DNA of 64,000 nt from Opitutaceae bacterium (GTDB lineage: Bacteria > Verrucomicrobiota > Verrucomicrobiia > Opitutales > Opitutaceae), in contig JAQUYL010000012.1 in NCBI GenBank assembly GCA_028691845.1, positions 54,012 through 118,011 of the forward strand. Direction: 5' to 3'. The translations under genes and the position numbers were made by a program. Position 1 is the stretch's first letter; each line of letters starts with the position of its first letter. The notes beneath the pieces were generated by a model, which did no database searches, was not told the DNA's origin, and was given only the letters and a program-made list of their open reading frames with translations. Below, one piece after another: positions 26,784-36,083 of this stretch.

Positions 26784-28952
26784 CTAGCTCTTGTTTTTCT
26801 CCGGCAAATCCAAGTGCTCGGCCGGCCGGCGGACGTCTTTGCCGCGATTGGCCGCGGAGGACGCCCTCGGCCGCTTCCCGTCGTGATGCCGGTAATAGGA
26901 GTAGTTGTTTGTGTAGTAGCTGTAATCCTCGCCGGTCCCATTTGGCACCTGGTTGAGAATCACGCCCAAAATGGGCACATTGAGCCCGTCAAGAATCTGG
27001 CGGGCACGTTGCACCATGCTTTGCGGATTCCGGCGATGCTGGATCAGCAGGATGACCCCGTCGGCGATGCTGGTGAGCACGGCCGCGTCGCTGACGCCGA
27101 TGATGGGCGGAGAGTCCAACAGGATTTTGTCGTAGCGCTGCTTGAATTCGCCCAGCAACTCGCGCAGCCGGTTGATGTGCAGCAGGCTGAGGGTAATGTT
27201 GCCGGTAGTGCCGCTGGCCAGAATATCGAACCCGCCCTCGACCGCGTGGTGCACGGCGTCGGTCCAGGGGAGTTTGTTGAGCAGCACGTCAGTGAGACCG
27301 GGCTCGCGGGCCAGCCGGGCCAGCCGGTGCTGCATGGGTCTTCGCACATCCGAGTCCACGAGAAGCACCCTCTCGCCTGCCGCCGCCATGGCCTGCGCCA
27401 GTTGCCGGGTCAACGTGGACTTGCCCTCGCCGGGACCGGCCGAGAGAATCGCCAATGCAGTGGGCTGACCGGCCTTGAGGGCGAGGTTGATGTTGGTCTG
27501 CAAGACACGGAAGGGCTCGGCTTCAGGCGAGCCGGCCTCGTGATGCTCGACCGGTTCACGCGAGAACGGAATTACCCCGAGCACGGGCAGATTGAGCCGG
27601 CTCTCGACATCCGCGACGCTGCGAAAACTGGTGTCGAAATACTCGACCAGCACTGCGGTCCCGACGCCCAGGATGGCGCCAAACACGACGGCGAAAATGA
27701 GATTGAGCGCCCAGTTGGGCTTGCTGGCAAACCGGGGTGGTTCGGCCTGATTGAGAATCTCGATGGATTTCTTTGGAACTTGGAAATCGATTTCGCGCTG
27801 TCTGAGGGTGAGTTTGAGCGTGGTGAGCAGGCGCTGCTCGTCCTCGAGTTTCTGGGCGGCCTCCTCGAAGGGGCGCATGCGTTCGCGGGCTGAAAGAATC
27901 TGGTCAACCCGGGCCTGCCCCAGCTGCCGTTCGAGTTCGTTCACCCTCGCCTCCGCCTCCTTGCAAGAGATCTCGAGAGCGTTTTCGTAGCCACGCAGGG
28001 CGTTGTCGAGCTGCTCTTGTATCTTGGCGCTATTGCCCACAGCGGCGATGAGGTCCGGATGCGCCTCACCGAGCCTGCCCCGGAGTTTGGCTAGGTTCTG
28101 CTCCGCGACCAGGTAGGCCTGAAGGAGGTTCTGGATGTTGGAATCCTGGATGAGCTCGGAATTGACCAGATTGCGGCGTTCCTCGACGGGGATGCCGCGA
28201 AAGCGCTCCCAGCGGGTTTTGCGGCCGATGGCGTCGACCCGGAGCGCAATCAGAGAGTTCTGCATTTGGCGCAGCGTCTCGATTTCCATGTCGTTGTACC
28301 GGGCCGTCAGGTCGACCCCGGCTATGTCGAGTTCCTTGCGGAGTTTCTCGACCCGGTCGCGCTGGGCCACGACGACATGCTCCTGTTTATCGAGCTCCTT
28401 GCGGAGCTGGGCGAGCCCCTCGCGCTGATCGGAGGTGGCAAGAGTGATCCGGTCCTCTGAATAGACCTTGGCGATGTCGTTAGCGAGCGCGGCGGCCAGA
28501 GGCGGGTCCTTGGCATAGACGTTGATCTCGATCAACGAGGTGCTGCGGCGGGATTCGACCCGGAGCATCTTGTTGATCAAGTATCGGTAGGAAATGGAGG
28601 AAGGGAGTGGCACCCCATTGTTCATCTCTCGGCCGAGGACGGCGTTGAGCCCGAGGTGGTCGATGACCGGGTAAAGGATCTTTTCCGACTGGATAATCTC
28701 GAACTGATCCTGAATGAAATAGGGATCGTAGTAGGGGTTATTCTGCGCTTGGAAGAGCTTCACTTGGCTCTCCGGTTTCTCGACACGGATCTTCGCGGTC
28801 GCCAGGTACCACTTGGGCAGCATGGCGGTCACGACAATCGTGGTGAGCAACACGAGCGCAAAAACGAGGAAGACGAGCGTCTGCCGGAGGCGCAGCAGCG
28901 CGACAAAATCGGCGAGCGTAGCGTTCTCCTGGGTGGGCGGGGATGCTGGCAT
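26784..28952 (-). CDS. Polysaccharide co-polymerase / BY-type tyrosine kinase (Wzc-like)
   Basis: Inner-membrane chain-length regulator with a fused cytoplasmic tyrosine autokinase, for exopolysaccharide polymerisation and export. The 722-residue product has a Wzz domain at the N-terminus with a first membrane segment (TLVFLVFALVLLTTIVVTAML), long periplasmic coiled coils, a second membrane segment (LNLIFAVVFGAILGVGTAVLVEYFDTSF), then the kinase: Walker A SAGPGEGKSTL (near residue 505), A' motif VLLVDSDVRRP, Walker B ILLDSPPIIG (near 610). The C-terminus has a tyrosine cluster (DYSYYTNNYSYYRHH), the usual autophosphorylation site. It is followed upstream by the outer-membrane barrel gene, 18 bases away on the same strand. 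Confidence 0.92.
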   Translation of the reverse strand: MPASPPTQENATLADFVALLRLRQTLVFLVFALVLLTTIVVTAMLPKWYLATAKIRVEKPESQVKLFQAQNNPYYDPYFIQDQFEIIQSEKILYPVIDHLGLNAVLGREMNNGVPLPSSISYRYLINKMLRVESRRSTSLIEINVYAKDPPLAAALANDIAKVYSEDRITLATSDQREGLAQLRKELDKQEHVVVAQRDRVEKLRKELDIAGVDLTARYNDMEIETLRQMQNSLIALRVDAIGRKTRWERFRGIPVEERRNLVNSELIQDSNIQNLLQAYLVAEQNLAKLRGRLGEAHPDLIAAVGNSAKIQEQLDNALRGYENALEISCKEAEARVNELERQLGQARVDQILSARERMRPFEEAAQKLEDEQRLLTTLKLTLRQREIDFQVPKKSIEILNQAEPPRFASKPNWALNLIFAVVFGAILGVGTAVLVEYFDTSFRSVADVESRLNLPVLGVIPFSREPVEHHEAGSPEAEPFRVLQTNINLALKAGQPTALAILSAGPGEGKSTLTRQLAQAMAAAGERVLLVDSDVRRPMQHRLARLAREPGLTDVLLNKLPWTDAVHHAVEGGFDILASGTTGNITLSLLHINRLRELLGEFKQRYDKILLDSPPIIGVSDAAVLTSIADGVILLIQHRRNPQSMVQRARQILDGLNVPILGVILNQVPNGTGEDYSYYTNNYSYYRHHDGKRPRASSAANRGKDVRRPAEHLDLPEKNKS

Positions 28953-28970
28953 CGGGACGGCGCCGGACGC

Positions 28971-30146
28971 CTAGAACGAATACCGCATGCTGCCCCCGAC
29001 CCGATTGCGCTTCAAACGGCGGCTGGAATCATCCGAACTCGTGTGATCGTAGTCGTAGGTGGCGGACACGGCCCAATTTTTGGTGGGTGTCCAAGTAAGA
29101 GCGGCGCCAGCGCGGATGGTATCCTCGGCAACATTGTTGACTCCGCGGCGGCCCTGCAGTTGCGCCGCCTCATAGGTGAATGAACCGGAGGCACTGACAA
29201 GAGCGGTCAAGGCATGCTGGACATTGACAAAGAACCGGTTCGCTTTGGAATCGGTAAAGCGGACGGTATCCGAGGATTCGTCGATGGAGTAGGTATAGCC
29301 GCCAGTCACAAATGAATTCACGGCGTACCTGTAATTAGCAGTCAGCTCGGCGTACGGCGAGGTGGTACTGCGCTCTGATTCACGGCGCCGGTCTTCCGCG
29401 CCCGCCCGGCCAGAGAGAGTGATATTCTCCCCGAGCGCATGGTCGACTCCGCCGAGCAGAAAATGGGAACGCTTGTCCTTCTGATCGCTGGCGTGGTCGT
29501 AGGCGATCGCTTGGTAGCGGTACTCCCCGGCAAGTTTGGTCTCGGGCATGAACGCGTAAGAAAACTCAACGCCCGTCAGGTGCTCCATGCGGTTGAGACT
29601 GTGGCCGAGCGCGGCGTTGTCGTAGTCGAAGATGACATTGCGATACTTGAGGAGGACGCCGGTCTTGGCATTCAGGGCAGTCGCAAACCGTCCGCTAAAT
29701 TCGTTGCGCTTGAAGGATTGGTCGGTGTTAAGCGGAATGCCGGCGAGCAGGGATTGCGGATTCTTGGCGATCTGAAACATATCGGTCAGATCAACGTTGG
29801 TTTGCTGGGTGAATGCATGGGCCAGGCGCGCATTTAGCGTCTGGCTGACCAAAGTATGGTCCGAGGGCCTGTCCGGCATATGGTCAAGGCTGAGATCGTA
29901 GCCGGCGGAGACAAAGGTTTGGTCGGTTACTGAACCATTGAAGGAAACCGAAGGCGTCACGTTGTAGACCATGCTATCGATGGCGCCGGACGCCGCGCCG
30001 AACAGATTGGTGTCATAGTAAGACGCAGCACTGATGCGAAAACTGAGCGCCTTGCCCTGTTCCTGATCGGGCACTGGAGCATAAACAGCCCACACCAGCG
30101 AGGGAAGGAAGAGCGCCGCAAAGACAAAGGTGAGGAGCTTTTTCAT
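28971..30146 (-). CDS. Outer-membrane beta-barrel protein linked to exopolysaccharide export
   Basis: A 391-residue secreted protein with a signal peptide (KLLTFVFAALFLPSLVWA) and alternating amphipathic strands to the end, finishing in an aromatic residue (SMRYSF) as outer-membrane barrels do. The motif SAASYYDTNLFG and repeated YxxD...NRxxxG strands recall the putative beta-barrel porin 2 (BBP2) group found in exopolysaccharide clusters. It is cotranscribed with the Wzc-like gene downstream and 59 bases from the glycosyltransferase gene. It may serve as an outer-membrane channel or assembly factor; the exact role is inferred. Leader: CCCGTTCCTCC. Confidence 0.75.
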   Translation of the reverse strand: MKKLLTFVFAALFLPSLVWAVYAPVPDQEQGKALSFRISAASYYDTNLFGAASGAIDSMVYNVTPSVSFNGSVTDQTFVSAGYDLSLDHMPDRPSDHTLVSQTLNARLAHAFTQQTNVDLTDMFQIAKNPQSLLAGIPLNTDQSFKRNEFSGRFATALNAKTGVLLKYRNVIFDYDNAALGHSLNRMEHLTGVEFSYAFMPETKLAGEYRYQAIAYDHASDQKDKRSHFLLGGVDHALGENITLSGRAGAEDRRRESERSTTSPYAELTANYRYAVNSFVTGGYTYSIDESSDTVRFTDSKANRFFVNVQHALTALVSASGSFTYEAAQLQGRRGVNNVAEDTIRAGAALTWTPTKNWAVSATYDYDHTSSDDSSRRLKRNRVGGSMRYSF

Positions 30147-30205
30147 GGAGGAACGGGTAAAACCCTACATCGAGGAGAGTTAGGCTGCTTAGCAAACCAA
30201 GGCAA

Positions 30206-31993
30206 TCAATTTCCTCGCAATTGCAGAGCACCGGGATTCAGAAGCAGCACAATATTATCGGTGAGCTTCTGCGGTGGGAGGTTAAGCGGGAAATTGGCCG
30301 GCATCCGGCGGGTCACCAAGCCCGCGTAGACTCCGCCCCATCCTCCTGCGTCGGAAATCCGAATCGTGTCCTCGTTGCGCGCAGCCAGTTCGGTAAAAAA
30401 AGGGCGATCGAGGGTGACAGGAGTGAGCAGCAACGCCCCAATGTTCTGTTCAACGAAAATCATCTGAAAGTCCCTCAACCGCTCGGGCTTCGCCCATGTC
30501 CGGACGCGTCCATACCACGCCGCTCCGGCCGGCACGTCGGCCGCCAGGCCCGTACCAGGCAGAAAGCGCTTCTCGGCGTCCTTGCGCAGCTCCATGAACA
30601 ACGACGGGAAATACGGCGGATAGAAGAAATGAACCTTGCGCGGTTCCATGGCATCACGCACGAGCGGCAGGCCTTGCAGGATGAGCACCCCGGCGGCAAT
30701 CCAGCGCCAGTGAAGGCCAAGCGCGGGCTGGCTGTCCACCAGCACCAGGAAAAATGCCGCGCCAAACAGGATGATCAAAGGCGCCAGATAGTGCGCGGGC
30801 AGTCTTAGGCTCTCGCCCGAATTCAAAAACGGCTGAACCACAAACAGGACAAACAGCAGCCCGGCAAAACACCAGCGAATCCGGTTGGCCGGCGCGTGCC
30901 TGAATTCATATGCCAGCCCCGCCGCAAAGAATGCCGTGAACACGAGTGCCCCGCCCGACCAGAGCCGCTCCTTGAGATTGCGCTCCAGCCCCGTGAGGCC
31001 CTTGTTGCCCAGCTTCTTGAAATCGAGGCTCGGCGAGTCACTTGTGGCCAGATTGCGCTGCGCCGCGGGCTCGGCCGTACTGTCCCCCGCCTTCAGGGCA
31101 AGGTTCTGCCACGCCAGTCCGACCGGACTGCCGGTGAGATTTCCGTTGCGCACAAGCCACGGAGTTGTGAGCAGGATCGCTGCCGCCGCAAATAGGCCCA
31201 CGGCCGGCCAACGGGCCGCCCCGCGAATACGCCAAGTCAGCCAGCCCCCGACCACCACAGCAACGAGGCCCGCGGAATATTCCGTCAGAAACAACAAGCC
31301 GCACCATAATCCCAGCAGCACAACGCGCCAGCCAAGCGGGAGGCTGAATCGCTCCAATGTTTCATCCTCGAGCAACTCATCAATCGAGACAAGCCCATCG
31401 AACACCGCCAGCACGAGCACCATGAGCAGCGGCATTCCATCCACCGCCACCGTGCGTTGCCAGAGTGTCACCGAAACCGCGATGCCGAGGACTGTGATCC
31501 ATGCCACGCGGTCATCGAACAGCCGGCGGGCCATCCGCCATGCCAGGAACACCGCCGTCCAAAACAGCATCAGATTCAGGCCGAGCAGCAAATAATCGAG
31601 CGCCCACCCTTCCGGCGGCTGCGGCCGGTGGGCGAAAAGCCCGTCGCGCCAGTTTGTAGGTATAACCCCCATCGCCCCGGCGATCAAAAGTGAATACAGC
31701 GGCGCTTGATGCAGCTCAGGGTACGGCTTCTTCTCATCAAAGGGTGCCCCTCGCTCCTTCAGCACGGCATAGGTCTGGGGATAGTTCACCAGTGTCGTGA
31801 AGCTGTGGCTGGAGACGAGCTGCCGTGCCACGTCGGCCTGCAGCAGCGTCATTTCATCCTGGGGTCCATGAAACTGCCGCCAGGAAATGGTCAGGGTTAG
31901 CACCAGCGCCCCCATCAGCACGGCGGCGCGCCGCAACCAACGCGCCCCCGCGCCGAGTTCGAGCCAGTGAATGAATTCCTGGCCGGATTTCAT
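30206..31993 (-). CDS. Membrane glycosyltransferase of the GT-C/GT39 (ArnT-like) type
   Basis: A 595-residue inner-membrane protein with about ten to twelve hydrophobic segments and the acidic motif GPQDEMTLL in the first periplasmic loop, which fits the catalytic Asp-Glu of GT-C enzymes using polyprenyl-phosphate sugars. Other typical parts are the HQAPLYSLLIAG loop and long hydrophobic blocks (LLLGLNLMLFWTAVFLAW, VVLLGLWCGLLFLTEYSAGLVAVVVGGW). The soluble C-terminal part has a FYPPYFPSLFMELRKDAE stretch. The gene lies upstream of the barrel and Wzc-like genes on the same strand. Donor and acceptor cannot be read from the sequence. Confidence 0.75.
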   Translation of the reverse strand: MKSGQEFIHWLELGAGARWLRRAAVLMGALVLTLTISWRQFHGPQDEMTLLQADVARQLVSSHSFTTLVNYPQTYAVLKERGAPFDEKKPYPELHQAPLYSLLIAGAMGVIPTNWRDGLFAHRPQPPEGWALDYLLLGLNLMLFWTAVFLAWRMARRLFDDRVAWITVLGIAVSVTLWQRTVAVDGMPLLMVLVLAVFDGLVSIDELLEDETLERFSLPLGWRVVLLGLWCGLLFLTEYSAGLVAVVVGGWLTWRIRGAARWPAVGLFAAAAILLTTPWLVRNGNLTGSPVGLAWQNLALKAGDSTAEPAAQRNLATSDSPSLDFKKLGNKGLTGLERNLKERLWSGGALVFTAFFAAGLAYEFRHAPANRIRWCFAGLLFVLFVVQPFLNSGESLRLPAHYLAPLIILFGAAFFLVLVDSQPALGLHWRWIAAGVLILQGLPLVRDAMEPRKVHFFYPPYFPSLFMELRKDAEKRFLPGTGLAADVPAGAAWYGRVRTWAKPERLRDFQMIFVEQNIGALLLTPVTLDRPFFTELAARNEDTIRISDAGGWGGVYAGLVTRRMPANFPLNLPPQKLTDNIVLLLNPGALQLRGN

Positions 31994-32188
31994 GGGATCC
32001 CGACCATCCTGGCTGCCCTCCGGGGCGCGGCGAGGAAGCCGGCAGGAATTGTCGGAGCGGTCCTGCTCGGGAAGCCGACACGGCGCCCATGATGTTCGAA
32101 CTGCTGCAAACAGCCATCGGCCGGCGAGGCAAGCGATGGGAGCAGCAACGATTGACCTCCAGCCTTTGAGGGGGCGCGCATAAAAGCA

Positions 32189-33562
32189 TCAATCGACCAC
32201 GTCCAGCTCGGGCCATTGGGCCAGCTTGCGATGCAGGGTGCGGCGGCTGATGCCCATAAGCTTAGCCGCGGTCGTGCGGTTGCCTCGCGACTGATGCAGC
32301 GCCTCGCGCAGCAGGCGTTTCTCGTTTTCTTCGACCGAGAGATGCTTGGCCACCGGGTCCGCCCCGGGTGCGGCCACGAGTCCGGCCGGCGGGCCGCCGC
32401 GGAATTTGGGTTCGAGGTCGTACTCAGTCAACTGGCCACCGCGACGAAGCACCACGGCGTTTTCGGCGAAATTGCGTAGCTCGCGGATGTTGCCCGGCCA
32501 AGAGTAGACCTGCAGATGCCGCAATGCGCCGGGCTCAACGGTCAGCGGCGCGAAGCCGTTCTCCTGGGAGAAGATTTTGATGAAATGGTCGAGTAAGAGT
32601 GGAATGTCCTCGTTCCGGTCACGCAACGGCGGCAGGGTTATCCGCACAACATTCAGGCGAAAAAACAGGTCTTCGCGGAACTTGCCGTCCTTCACGAGCT
32701 GTTCGAGATTGCGGTTTGTAGCTGCCACCAGCCGCACATCGAGCTCGAGCGGCTTGTTGCCGCCTACACGCTCGACAGCCTTGGTCTCGAGAAAGCGCAG
32801 CAGCTTGACCTGCGTCGAACCGGAGATTTCGCCGATCTCATCGAGGAATAGCGTGCCGCCATCGGCCGACTCGAACCGTCCCACCCGGCGTTCGATGGCT
32901 CCGGTAAATGCGCCCCGCTCGTGGCCGAAGAGTTCGCTCTCGAGCAGGTTTTCCGACAGCGCCGCGCAATGGACGGCGATGAACGGCCCGCGTGCCCGCG
33001 GGCTCGCCTGGTGGATGGCCTGAGCGATCATCTCCTTGCCAGTACCAGACTCGCCTTCGATGAGAATCGTCGCCTTGGACGGCGCCACCAGTCGCACCCT
33101 CTCAATCACCTCGGCCAGTTTTCCCGAGTGCCCGACAATGCCTTCAAAACTGAATTTTCTGTCGAGACGTTCGTGCAGCTGCTTCACCTCGACCTCGAGC
33201 GTTCTGGTCTTGAGCGCCCGCTGGATCAGGATTTCCAAACGCTCGATGTTGACCGGCTTGGTCAGGAAATCCACCGCTCCTCGCTTCATCGCCTCGACTG
33301 CCGACTCGATGTTGCCATAGGCGGTCATCATGATGGCGGCGGGGCGATTGGGCAGCGCCAGGGCCTTTTCGATCACCTTGAGGCCGGATTTGCCCGGCAT
33401 GCGCAGATCGGTAACGATGACCTCGAATTCCTGTGCCTCCATGAGATTGAACGCTTCGTCAGCGCTGCTCGCCACCGAAACGTCATAGTTTTCCTGCAAC
33501 GCTTGCTGCAACCCTTCACGGGTGTGCTTCTCGTCATCTACAATTAAGACGCTCGGCACCAT
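32189..33562 (-). CDS. Sigma-54-dependent response regulator (NtrC family)
   Basis: A 457-residue transcription factor: receiver domain (1-120, phospho-acceptor Asp52 in VTDLRMPG, DD at 9-10, Lys102), AAA+ domain with Walker A GESGTGKE (170-177), the sigma-54 contact loop GAFTGA (217-222), Walker B GGTLFLDEIGEI, and a C-terminal Fis-type helix-turn-helix (EALHQSRGNRTTAAKLMGISRRTLHRKLAQW). All features needed for sigma-54 activation are present. The partner kinase is not adjacent; the NtrB-like kinase at 37024-38217 on the same strand is a candidate. Upstream EPS genes are possible targets, but no -24/-12 promoter was identified with confidence. Confidence 0.93.
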   Translation of the reverse strand: MVPSVLIVDDEKHTREGLQQALQENYDVSVASSADEAFNLMEAQEFEVIVTDLRMPGKSGLKVIEKALALPNRPAAIMMTAYGNIESAVEAMKRGAVDFLTKPVNIERLEILIQRALKTRTLEVEVKQLHERLDRKFSFEGIVGHSGKLAEVIERVRLVAPSKATILIEGESGTGKEMIAQAIHQASPRARGPFIAVHCAALSENLLESELFGHERGAFTGAIERRVGRFESADGGTLFLDEIGEISGSTQVKLLRFLETKAVERVGGNKPLELDVRLVAATNRNLEQLVKDGKFREDLFFRLNVVRITLPPLRDRNEDIPLLLDHFIKIFSQENGFAPLTVEPGALRHLQVYSWPGNIRELRNFAENAVVLRRGGQLTEYDLEPKFRGGPPAGLVAAPGADPVAKHLSVEENEKRLLREALHQSRGNRTTAAKLMGISRRTLHRKLAQWPELDVVD

Positions 33563-33922
33563 GAATCCATCACAGCAAAGCCCCAGCCTCGGTCAACGGG
33601 AAATGAGACGGGATGACCCAGTGGGCGGGGTTGAAACTTGGAGCCAGGATATGGAGAACCTTGGATTTACCCTTATCTCCAACAACCCGAAGGGATGACT
33701 TTGGACTTTCATGTTGGGTCGAGAAAATTCCTGCCGCCTTTGGTCCTGCCCCTGCTTCATTAGACGATTTACGGCTCAAACCGTGTTTTCCGCGATCAGG
33801 GGCATTATCGGCACCCTCTGTTTTTCATCTCCCTGATGTCGCAGGTAGCCCTACATGAATTCATGTAGACGGAGAATTTGACGGACTGGTGGGAGGGGGC
33901 GCTGACTCACGGCCCTTCCCCT
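33563..33922. other. Intergenic region with an 18-base palindrome
   Basis: 360 bases between divergent genes; no gene supported. It carries an inverted pair ATCAGGG (33795-33801) / CCCTGAT (near 33831-33837) and the perfect palindrome at 33851-33868, both placed to control the small secreted protein at 33923. Confidence 0.4.
33851..33868. promoter_or_regulatory. Perfect 18-base palindrome, possible operator
   Basis: CTACATGAATTCATGTAG is 55 bases before the start at 33923. Perfect symmetry without a loop fits a dimeric regulator site better than a terminator. Confidence 0.4.
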
Positions 33923-34309
33923 ATGAACACAAAAACAATCCGCATGATGATCATTACCGCTGCCTTGCTTGTCAGCAGTTCGGCGTTAACATTAGCATTT
34001 GAAGCTTCCAAAGAAGATGCCGCGCTCTCCGCAAAGCTGATTCGCGCTCTCCAAACGGCTGATTATTCCTCCTATATCGCCGATGGCACGACTGCCTTCA
34101 AGAAGATGAAGCCGGAGCAATTTAATGCCGTCGCGACCCGCTTGGCGCCCAAGTTGAAGGCCGGGCATGAAGTATCCTATTTGGGAGAACTGAAGCAGAA
34201 GGGGCACCATATCACACTCTGGAAGGTGAGTTTCCAGGATGGGAGCGACGATGCCCTGGCAAGGCTAAGCATGAAGGACGGCAAGGTTGGATCCTTCGGA
34301 ATTAGATAA
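33923..34309 (+). CDS. Small secreted protein, unknown function
   Basis: A 128-residue protein with a signal peptide (MNTKTIRMMIITAALLVSSSALTLAFE) and a mature part of about 100 residues: helical ASKEDAALSAKLIRALQTADYSSYIADGTTAFKKMKPEQFNAVATRLAPKL, then beta strands ending in FQDGSDDALARLSMKDGKVGSFGIR. The fold outline (helices, then a small sheet with an SFQDGSDDxLxxLxxxDGKVxGF ending) is like DUF3887 or NTF2-like secreted domains, but I do not recognise a named family. The start at 33923 was chosen because it begins the signal peptide. No enzyme motif is seen. Confidence 0.65.
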   Translation: MNTKTIRMMIITAALLVSSSALTLAFEASKEDAALSAKLIRALQTADYSSYIADGTTAFKKMKPEQFNAVATRLAPKLKAGHEVSYLGELKQKGHHITLWKVSFQDGSDDALARLSMKDGKVGSFGIR

Positions 34310-34464
34310 AAACTGAGCCGAGCCACATCAGTAAAATGACGATCCGATAAGTTACGATTGCTGCCATGCCCCGGAAGGCGGTGCGCCGTCGCCGCCCTCC
34401 CGAGCACTCCCGGCGCAGACAAATCCGAACCTGCCGAGCTTGGCTACCGGATGGCTTTCCCGGT

Positions 34465-34493
34465 GAAGGCGCGCTATGCGCGCCTTCCTTTTT
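34465..34493 (+). terminator. Rho-independent terminator
   Basis: GAAGGCGCGC-TAT-GCGCGCCTTC, a perfect 10-bp stem, is followed by CTTTTT. It is 155 bases downstream of the small secreted protein, so either that transcript has a long 3' end or a separate small RNA ends here. Confidence 0.85.
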
Positions 34494-34532
34494 GAAGCCT
34501 ACAAGAAAGTGTTCCTTAAACTAACGTCCACA

Positions 34533-34562
34533 TTGTCCGACTCATATTTGTTCCACCATAAT
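34533..34562 (+). promoter_or_regulatory. Promoter-like pair before the esterase gene
   Basis: TTGTCC (34533-34538) and CATAAT (34557-34562) are separated by 18 bases, in an AT-rich stretch after a terminator. The esterase start is about 140 bases downstream. Confidence 0.3.
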
Positions 34563-34705
34563 AACTCATGCGGGCACTAACCACGATGCAGGAACATTCT
34601 GGTTTGTGGCCACCCTCGTTTAAAAGCCCTTCCCGCCGCCCAAATAATCTAATGGGCATGGTTTGCACCTTGCGCTTCAATCGCGCAGGTTGAACATTTC
34701 AGTGC

Positions 34706-35926
34706 GTGCCAGCACTGCTGATATCAACCTTGCCCGACTTTCATGAACCGTGCCACGGCCTTGGACAGACTACGGTCCGGCCAATAATATCGGCACTGCT
34801 TCTGGTCCTTTTCCTTGCCTGCACAAGTGGTCAAGCCCAAGCAGAAGATCACGTTGCATCTCGCGGATGTTCTGCAGTTCTGGACAAACAAGGATACTTC
34901 TTCGCCGGCGGGAAATACTACGACGGCCCAGGGGGAAAATATTTTGCGGGGCAAATGTATGTCCGTTATGCGAAGCCCAGCCGAGTGACACATCGCTACC
35001 CGGTGGTAATGATCCATGGCGCTGGCCAGACCGGCACCAACTTCGCCGGAACCCCCGACGGCCGGAAGGGATGGGCGGATATTTTTCTCGAACTGGGATA
35101 CACCGTCTACGTCGTCGATCAGGCTGGACGTGGTAAATCGGCTTATGCGTCCGACTTGTACGGGTCGACGACCCGCATCCCCGCGCTGCAGGCGGAACGG
35201 CGTTGGACTGCCCCGGAGCGGTATAACCTTTGGCCCCAAGCGCACCTTCATACCCAATGGCCGGGCGACGGGCCGCTGAAAGGTCGGATTGGTGATTCTA
35301 TTTTCGATCAATTCTACGCCTCCCAGGTTCCTTACATCGCCAACGCCCGCCTGACCCAGCAATTGAATCGGGATGCAGGGATTGCACTGCTTGATAAAAT
35401 CGGCCCGGCGATTCTTCTGACGCACTCCCAGTCCGGTCCCTATGGCTGGTTGATCGCCGACGCCCGACCCCAATTGGTCAGGGGGATTCTCGCGGTGGAG
35501 CCTGGCGGGGCACCAGTGGTGGAACCGAAGTCCAAAAACCGAAGCAACGAGACCTGGGGCTGGGGGCTGACCGCCATCCCAATCACATACGACCCTCCGG
35601 TTACGGATCTGTCTCAATTGCATCTCGCCGATCAAGCCTCGCCCGAAGGCCCTAGCCTCAGCTTGGGCCGACTGCAGACCGAGCCCGTTCATGGACTGCC
35701 CAACCTGCGCAATATCCCGATTCTGATCCTTACGAGCGAGGCTTCGGAACATGCGTGCTATGACCATTGCACTGTCAATTATCTTACCCAAGCGGGAGTC
35801 AGAGTCGACTTCGTCCGACTCCCGGAGGTGGGCATCCACGGGAATGGACACATGATGATGCTAGAAAAGAACAACCGGGAGATCGCTGTTTTTCTCTCCC
35901 GCTGGGCGGAGGAGCATGTCAAGTAA
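34706..35926 (+). CDS. Secreted alpha/beta hydrolase (esterase)
   Basis: A 406-residue protein with an N-terminal signal-like segment (IISALLLVLFLACTSGQAQA) preceded by about 25 residues, so GTG 34706 may be too early; no better start is obvious. The alpha/beta-hydrolase fold is visible: VVMIHGAGQTGTNF (oxyanion region), YVVDQAGRGKSAY, nucleophile elbow LTHSQSGPYGW (Ser about residue 241), acid-containing strand ILILTSEASEHACYDHC, and the late His in EVGIHGNGHMMMLEKNN. HSQSG and the HGNGHMMMLE end recall the Alcaligenes esterase 713 group. The substrate is unknown. It stands alone between a terminator and a lipoprotein gene. Confidence 0.75.
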   Translation: MPALLISTLPDFHEPCHGLGQTTVRPIISALLLVLFLACTSGQAQAEDHVASRGCSAVLDKQGYFFAGGKYYDGPGGKYFAGQMYVRYAKPSRVTHRYPVVMIHGAGQTGTNFAGTPDGRKGWADIFLELGYTVYVVDQAGRGKSAYASDLYGSTTRIPALQAERRWTAPERYNLWPQAHLHTQWPGDGPLKGRIGDSIFDQFYASQVPYIANARLTQQLNRDAGIALLDKIGPAILLTHSQSGPYGWLIADARPQLVRGILAVEPGGAPVVEPKSKNRSNETWGWGLTAIPITYDPPVTDLSQLHLADQASPEGPSLSLGRLQTEPVHGLPNLRNIPILILTSEASEHACYDHCTVNYLTQAGVRVDFVRLPEVGIHGNGHMMMLEKNNREIAVFLSRWAEEHVK

Positions 35927-36083
35927 TCCCTTTCTCGCCTGATAGTGGGCCGATTTGCTGCACCACTTCTTCTTTCACTCCAAGAACCCAGCTGATGCCC
36001 CCGCACATGGCCCACATGAAGCAGGAACATCCTGCCCCAAATCGGGTCATCCCAAGCAGTCTACCATTGCGGAAATAGCCGTC

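Larger units (their letters stand above)
34310..34705. other. Intergenic region with terminator and possible small RNA
   Basis: About 400 bases. The first 150 are GC-rich with several hairpins (for example GGCGG..CCGCC near 34377) leading to the terminator at 34465-34493; the remainder carries a promoter-like pair before the esterase gene. No protein gene is supported. Confidence 0.4.
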
